DNA of 64,000 nucleotides, from NCBI GenBank assembly GCA_002840555.1, contig PHBJ01000001.1:1-64000 (forward strand), given 5' to 3'. The notes below the pieces were generated by a model. It had not been told where the DNA came from. It ran no database searches and was given only the letters and a program-made list of their open reading frames with translations. Positions 60,078 to 64,000 of this stretch are shown one piece after another. This stretch comes from Deltaproteobacteria bacterium HGW-Deltaproteobacteria-13. Lineage in GTDB: Bacteria; Desulfobacterota; Syntrophia; Syntrophales; Smithellaceae. Made by a program: the position numbers and the translations under genes. Each line of letters starts with the position of its first letter. Positions within the stretch are counted from its first letter, which is position 1.

Positions 60078-61241
60078 ATGGATTTCGGATTTACAGAAGA
60101 ACAAATCATGATGCAGCAACTGACACAGAAGTTTTGTGAAAAAGAGCTTGATTACGAATACGTTCGTTGGATGGATGAACATGTAGACTTTCCGCCCGAT
60201 GAGTTGTGGCAGAAATTCGTTGATATGGGAACCTTCTATGGCGCTATCCCTGCGGAGTACGGCGGACAAGGACTGGGACAGGTCGATATCATGGTGGCTT
60301 ATGAACAGATTTGCAAACGATCCATGTCGGTTGCCCTGGCTATCGGTGTCACGGCCGGCTTTGGCGTACGTTTCATCAATGAATTGGGCACCCCGGCGCA
60401 GAGAGAAAAATATCTGCCGCTCATCGGCCAGGGCAAATTCAAGACCTGCATGGCTTTGACCGAACCTGCCGGCGGGACGGATATTCTGGGGGCAATCAAG
60501 GCCACAGCCGAAGACAAGGGCGACAAATGGGTAATTAACGGCCAGAAGATTTTCATTACCGGCGCGCATGTGGCCGACTCCCTGATTACGGTTTGCCGGA
60601 CCGAAAAAGAGGCCAAGCCGAGCAAGTCGCTGAGCATCATTATGGTGCCGCGCGAAACCCCCGGTGTTACCATCCGCAAGATCGGTAAAATCAGTTGCCA
60701 TCATTGTGAAAGCGTCGAAATATTTTACGACAACGTGGAGGTTCCCAAAGAAAACATGCTGGGCACGCGCGGGAATGCCTTCTACGAGATCATGACTGTA
60801 CTCAACCCGGAGCGCATCGGTGTGGCCATGATGGGTGTGGGGATTATCTCCGCCATCTATGATCTCTGTTTCAAGTATGTCCAGGAACGCATCGCCTTCG
60901 GCGGGCCTATCAGCCGCTTCCAGATCCTGCAGAACTATCTGGCGGACATGTATATCAATCTCGAAAATGCGCGGAATCTTACCTATAAGTCCGCGTGGCT
61001 GTGCGATCACGGCAAACCGTTTCATCTGGAAGCGACCATGGCCAAACTGGTGGCGGCCGAGGGTGCGCGTCATGCGGCAACCTTTGGTTCGGAAATCTTC
61101 GGCGGTTACGGCATCTGCAATGAATATCCCGTATCGATGTTTGCCCGGGATGCCTACCAGATTCAGTTTTCACCAATATCCAATGAGATGAGCCGCAACG
61201 TACTCATGCAGTTCCAGGGTCTGCCCAAGTCCTGGCCGTGA
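60078..61241 (+). CDS. Acyl-CoA dehydrogenase (operon C)
   Basis: A 387-residue acyl-CoA dehydrogenase. FAD region CMALTEPAGGTDILGA, WVINGQKIFITGAHVAD, and FGGYGICNEYPVSMFARDAYQIQFSPISNEMSRNVL. The usual YEGT Glu is missing (QFSPISNEM). A Glu occurs instead in LNPERIGVAMMGVG, the place of the catalytic base in isovaleryl- and long-chain-type enzymes. It is therefore probably active through the alternative base, unlike the paired subunits in operons A and B. GGAGG before the ATG. Confidence 0.86.
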   Translation: MDFGFTEEQIMMQQLTQKFCEKELDYEYVRWMDEHVDFPPDELWQKFVDMGTFYGAIPAEYGGQGLGQVDIMVAYEQICKRSMSVALAIGVTAGFGVRFINELGTPAQREKYLPLIGQGKFKTCMALTEPAGGTDILGAIKATAEDKGDKWVINGQKIFITGAHVADSLITVCRTEKEAKPSKSLSIIMVPRETPGVTIRKIGKISCHHCESVEIFYDNVEVPKENMLGTRGNAFYEIMTVLNPERIGVAMMGVGIISAIYDLCFKYVQERIAFGGPISRFQILQNYLADMYINLENARNLTYKSAWLCDHGKPFHLEATMAKLVAAEGARHAATFGSEIFGGYGICNEYPVSMFARDAYQIQFSPISNEMSRNVLMQFQGLPKSWP

Positions 61242-61259
61242 AAATAAAGGAGAGATAAC

Positions 61260-62822
61260 ATGTACACATTAGGTGATATCCCGCGATGCGGAGCTGTACT
61301 TTGGCCGGATAATATTGCCGTGGTATTTGAAGGAGAACGATATACTTATAAACAATTCAATGAGCGAATCAATAGATTTGCCAACTTTCTTATCAAAGCA
61401 GGCTGCAAGAAGGGTGACGGACTTGCCGTCATGGCCGATAATTGCGCCAAATATCTGGAAGTCTATTTTGCCGCGGCTAAGATCGGCATGCGTGTGACAC
61501 CGATCAATGTGCGTTTAGGCGACGACGAGATTATGTTTATTGTTAACGACAGCGAAACGGTTTTCTTTGTTGTCGGCGACGGGTATGAAGAAAAAGTCAA
61601 ACAAATGAAAGATCGTTTCAAGAGTATAAAGACGTGGGTGAGTCTGGATAATCCTGCCTGCGGATTTCTTGACTACGATAAGGTGTTGGATATATCGCCG
61701 GCTTTGGAACCGGATTTGGATCAATATGATATCCAGGAAGATGATCTCGCCATTTTGATGTACACGGGTGGAACTACGGGATTGCCTAAAGGCGTGATGC
61801 TTTCCCACCGCAGTGCCGTTTTAGCCGGAGTAACGGCTACCATAGCCAACGGATTTACGGAAGATGATTCCACCTGTTTTGTTTTACCCATCTTTCACGT
61901 TTCCTGGTGGCCGATTCTGGCGATATTAATCGTCGGAGGCAAGGTATGCATCAATCGCAAACCCAGTCTGGACACGATTTTTAAATTGGTTGAAGACGAA
62001 AAATGCACTCACATTAATCTTGTTCCCACGATTTACGGATGGATGGTGGATTGGCCGAGTATCGTAAATTACGATCTCTCCAGTTTAAGGATTTTAACCT
62101 ATGCCGGCAGTCCCTTTCCGACGGAAGTTTTAAAAAAATGCATTCGAAAATTCGGGAATAAATTTGCCCAGGGATATGGCGCAACGGAAACAGCAGGCGC
62201 CGGCATATCCGGATTGGCGATAAAAGATCACCACCTGGATGGTCTGAAACAGAAGTATCTCGTCAGCGCCGGTAAGCCGATGCCCAACTCACGAGTTAAA
62301 ATTGTGGATGAAAATGAGAATCCGCTGGGTCCTGGTGAGTATGGCGAAATATGCGCCAAAGGCAAGCATATCATGATGGGTTACTGGAAAAATCCGAAGC
62401 TGACCGAAGCCGTCCTGAAAGGCGGCTGGTATCATACGGGCGATATGGGTTACATCGATCAGGACGGCTATATCTTTATGACCGACCGCAAGGCGGACAT
62501 GATTATTTCCGGCGGCGAGAATGTTTATCCGAAGGAAGTGGAAGACGTCATTTACCAGCATCCGGCCGTAAGGGAATGCACTGTTGTTTCGGCGCCCGAT
62601 ACAAAATGGGGAGAAGTGGTTCAGGCCGTTGTGGTTCTTCATCCTGATAAGCAGGCAACGGCAGAGGAGATCATCGAACACTGCAAGAAGCACCTTGCGG
62701 GATACAAGTGTCCCAAGGCAGTGGCTTTCTGGAACGATATCCCCAAAACCATTATCGGCAAGATCGTCAAAAAAGACATCAAAAAGAAATTCTGGGAAGG
62801 CAAAGAGAGAATGATCAGTTGA
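61260..62822 (+). CDS. Acyl-CoA synthetase (operon C)
   Basis: An AMP-forming ligase of 520 residues with canonical motifs: LMYTGGTTGLPKGVMLS, QGYGATETAGAG, YHTGDMGYIDQDGYIFMTDRKADMIISGGENVYPKEVEDVI and PKTIIGKIVKKDI with the catalytic Lys. It is closer to medium/long-chain or aryl ligases than to the FATP-like enzymes of operons A and B. AAAGGAG before the ATG; 18 nt after the dehydrogenase. Confidence 0.9.
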   Translation: MYTLGDIPRCGAVLWPDNIAVVFEGERYTYKQFNERINRFANFLIKAGCKKGDGLAVMADNCAKYLEVYFAAAKIGMRVTPINVRLGDDEIMFIVNDSETVFFVVGDGYEEKVKQMKDRFKSIKTWVSLDNPACGFLDYDKVLDISPALEPDLDQYDIQEDDLAILMYTGGTTGLPKGVMLSHRSAVLAGVTATIANGFTEDDSTCFVLPIFHVSWWPILAILIVGGKVCINRKPSLDTIFKLVEDEKCTHINLVPTIYGWMVDWPSIVNYDLSSLRILTYAGSPFPTEVLKKCIRKFGNKFAQGYGATETAGAGISGLAIKDHHLDGLKQKYLVSAGKPMPNSRVKIVDENENPLGPGEYGEICAKGKHIMMGYWKNPKLTEAVLKGGWYHTGDMGYIDQDGYIFMTDRKADMIISGGENVYPKEVEDVIYQHPAVRECTVVSAPDTKWGEVVQAVVVLHPDKQATAEEIIEHCKKHLAGYKCPKAVAFWNDIPKTIIGKIVKKDIKKKFWEGKERMIS

Positions 62823-62849
62823 AAATTATTATAAACAGGGGGGATATAT

Positions 62850-63869
62850 ATGAGCAAAAAAAATGCAGATAATTATTTTAAAATCGATCCGGAATGCCAC
62901 CTCATCGGCGACATGGAACACCTGAACCACTTTCCCGGGGTACAAATGTGGTGGCGGGCGATTGAACATATTTCGCGGCCGCTGATCACCGGCGCACCCC
63001 TGCCGCTCATGATGAAGGCCCTGGAAGGTTTGGAAGAATGGGAGGCGGTGAAGAGCGGCGACCCGCAGGTTATCCTTCGGGTCATGGATAAGCACGGCGT
63101 GGACATCGCCTGCCTGCTCCCGGAATCCATGATGGATACGACCGGTTTTAGCAGCCGGTGGGTTTCCAACGGCGAGATGGCCAAGGTGGTGGAGGCCAAT
63201 CCGGACCGGTTCATGTACCAGCCCAATATTTCACCGATCAAACAGCGCGGAGTTAAGAACGCCATCTGGGAGATGGAGTATTGGGTCAGGGAGAAAGGGG
63301 CCAGGATATTCAAGTATTATTCACCCGAAGATACCTACATGAACGACCCTGAACTGTGGCCGTTTTATGAAAAGGCGCAGGAGTTCGGTATTGTGCTGGA
63401 TATGCATACGGGGTTCTGCTGGGTACCGCCGGGCAAGAGCAAGTATTGCCATCCCGAGCAGATCGACGATGTGGCGCGCGACTTTCCGGGACTTAAGATC
63501 AACGCCTTTCACATGGGCTATCCCTACAGTGACGTTCTCAACATGGTGGCCTTGGGCCACCCCAATGTTTACATCTGCATGAGCCTGCTCGTACCCTGGG
63601 CCATTACCGCTCCGCGCAAGTTCGCCCGCCTTTTGGGCGAGGCTATGCGCTTCGTTGGTCCGGACCGCATCACCTGGGGCACGGATTATGCCGGATACGG
63701 AGTTCAGGTGGCCAACGCTGTCAAAGGCCTGGCCGAGTTCCAGATTCCGGAAGATATGCAGCTTGCGTACGGCTATCCTGCTATCACAGAGGAAGACAAG
63801 GCCAAGATGTTCGGCGGCAATCTTGGTCGACTCCTGGGAATTGATACAACAAAAAGAAGAATTAAATAA
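62850..63869 (+). CDS. Amidohydrolase-2 family (ACMSD/decarboxylase-like) protein
   Basis: A 339-residue TIM-barrel metal enzyme. PECHLIGDMEHL takes the place of the first HxH metal motif, so one metal His is replaced. Histidines follow in LDMHTGFCW and INAFHMGYPYSD, and the metal Asp in ITWGTDYAG. Related enzymes decarboxylate or hydrolyse carboxylated rings (ACMSD, resorcylate decarboxylase). In operon C it may decarboxylate or hydrate the acyl substrate, but this cannot be proved. G-rich ribosome site before the ATG. Confidence 0.8.
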   Translation: MSKKNADNYFKIDPECHLIGDMEHLNHFPGVQMWWRAIEHISRPLITGAPLPLMMKALEGLEEWEAVKSGDPQVILRVMDKHGVDIACLLPESMMDTTGFSSRWVSNGEMAKVVEANPDRFMYQPNISPIKQRGVKNAIWEMEYWVREKGARIFKYYSPEDTYMNDPELWPFYEKAQEFGIVLDMHTGFCWVPPGKSKYCHPEQIDDVARDFPGLKINAFHMGYPYSDVLNMVALGHPNVYICMSLLVPWAITAPRKFARLLGEAMRFVGPDRITWGTDYAGYGVQVANAVKGLAEFQIPEDMQLAYGYPAITEEDKAKMFGGNLGRLLGIDTTKRRIK

Positions 63870-63889
63870 TATTGGAAGGGGGATAAGTC

Positions 63890-64000
63890 ATGACTGAGAA
63901 ATCAGAAGGCAAGAAACAATTTGAACACATTTTAAAACCTATTAAAATTGGTCCGATTGAACTGAAGAACCGGATTGTTATGGCGCCGATGAATGAGGCG
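63890..64000 (+). CDS. NADH:flavin oxidoreductase / 2,4-dienoyl-CoA reductase family (partial)
   Basis: Only the first 37 residues are in the window: MTEKSEGKKQFEHILKPIKIGPIELKNRIVMAPMNEA. The IKIGPIELKNRIVMAPM motif is the start of the old-yellow-enzyme FMN barrel. It follows the amidohydrolase by 20 nt and belongs to operon C. Whether it has the FAD/4Fe-4S C-terminus of 2,4-dienoyl-CoA reductase is out of view. Confidence 0.85.
   Translation, partial: MTEKSEGKKQFEHILKPIKIGPIELKNRIVMAPMNEA

Noticed and set aside
1-64000. CRISPR arrays, tRNA or rRNA genes, insertion sequences
   Set aside because: No regularly spaced repeats, cloverleaf-like segments, rRNA-like sequence or transposase reading frames were found by eye.

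Overview
The window reads as a chromosomal segment of an anaerobic or facultatively anaerobic Gram-negative bacterium, most likely a Desulfobacterota (deltaproteobacterial) lineage such as the Syntrophales. This is an inference from gene content: many acyl-CoA ligases, acyl-CoA dehydrogenases and thiolases, Fe-S flavoproteins instead of oxygenases, lipobox lipoproteins, and a PAS/HD-GYP sensor. No rRNA, tRNA, CRISPR array, transposase or phage gene was seen.

Layout. 1-9.4 kb: PAS-HD-GYP sensor (partial), a YVTN/beta-propeller lipoprotein, UspA and BON-like proteins, a penicillin-acylase-family lipoprotein and a phytoene-desaturase-like flavoprotein. 9.4-21.9 kb: a TetR gene divergent from acyl-CoA operon A (two acyl-CoA dehydrogenase subunits, SDR, an uncharacterised protein, thiolase, CoA ligase, Fe-S/GltD-like/nitroreductase flavoprotein, alpha/beta hydrolase, SDR). 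22-33.9 kb: STAS-like protein, MBL-fold protein, and a FadR-type regulator divergent from operon B. Operon B repeats the operon A toolkit with paralogous genes. 34-37.8 kb: sigma-54-driven amtB-glnK and a KefB-type antiporter. 37.8-40.8 kb: an AT-rich block of minus-strand genes separated by attC-like sites, which looks like an integron cassette array without integrase (CALIN). 41-45.2 kb: a long-chain CoA ligase, DUF493, a double-HhH ComEA-like protein, small exported proteins and a YidB-like protein. 45.2-52.8 kb: an AT-rich glycan/peptide cluster (DUF616 protein, PqqD-like protein, HprK-like kinase, GT2, nucleotidyltransferase, an orphan, radical SAM, UDP-glucuronate-epimerase-like). 53-55.3 kb: a CRP-like regulator and a DUF4382 lipoprotein with a perfect CRP-type palindrome. 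55.5-64 kb: a double MerR-TetR fusion regulator divergent from operon C (cysteine-less thiolase homologue, DUF35, crotonase, acyl-CoA dehydrogenase, CoA ligase, amidohydrolase, start of an old-yellow-enzyme-family reductase).

Taken together, operons A, B and C encode activation and beta-oxidation-like breakdown of bulky or branched carboxylic acids. FATP/VLACS-like ligases, acyl-CoA dehydrogenases in catalytic/non-catalytic pairs, SCP2-type thiolases and an Ltp2-like aldolase with DUF35 resemble steroid or isoprenoid side-chain catabolism, but the substrate cannot be read from sequence. Each operon has its own regulator (TetR, FadR-type, double MerR-TetR), and candidate operators are visible for the first two.

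Most notable observations: (1) both paralogous Fe-S/GltD/nitroreductase genes carry an indel at the same hinge with the same net frame change (an 11-bp tandem duplication in one, an apparent 22-bp loss in the other); (2) two acyl-CoA dehydrogenase pairs in which one partner lacks the catalytic glutamate; (3) one polypeptide with the domain order MerR-TetR-MerR-TetR; (4) a CALIN-like cassette array; (5) a PqqD/HprK-like/nucleotidyltransferase/radical-SAM cluster whose PqqD-like protein has a precursor-like C-terminal tail; (6) a PII protein with Glu in place of the uridylylated Tyr51.
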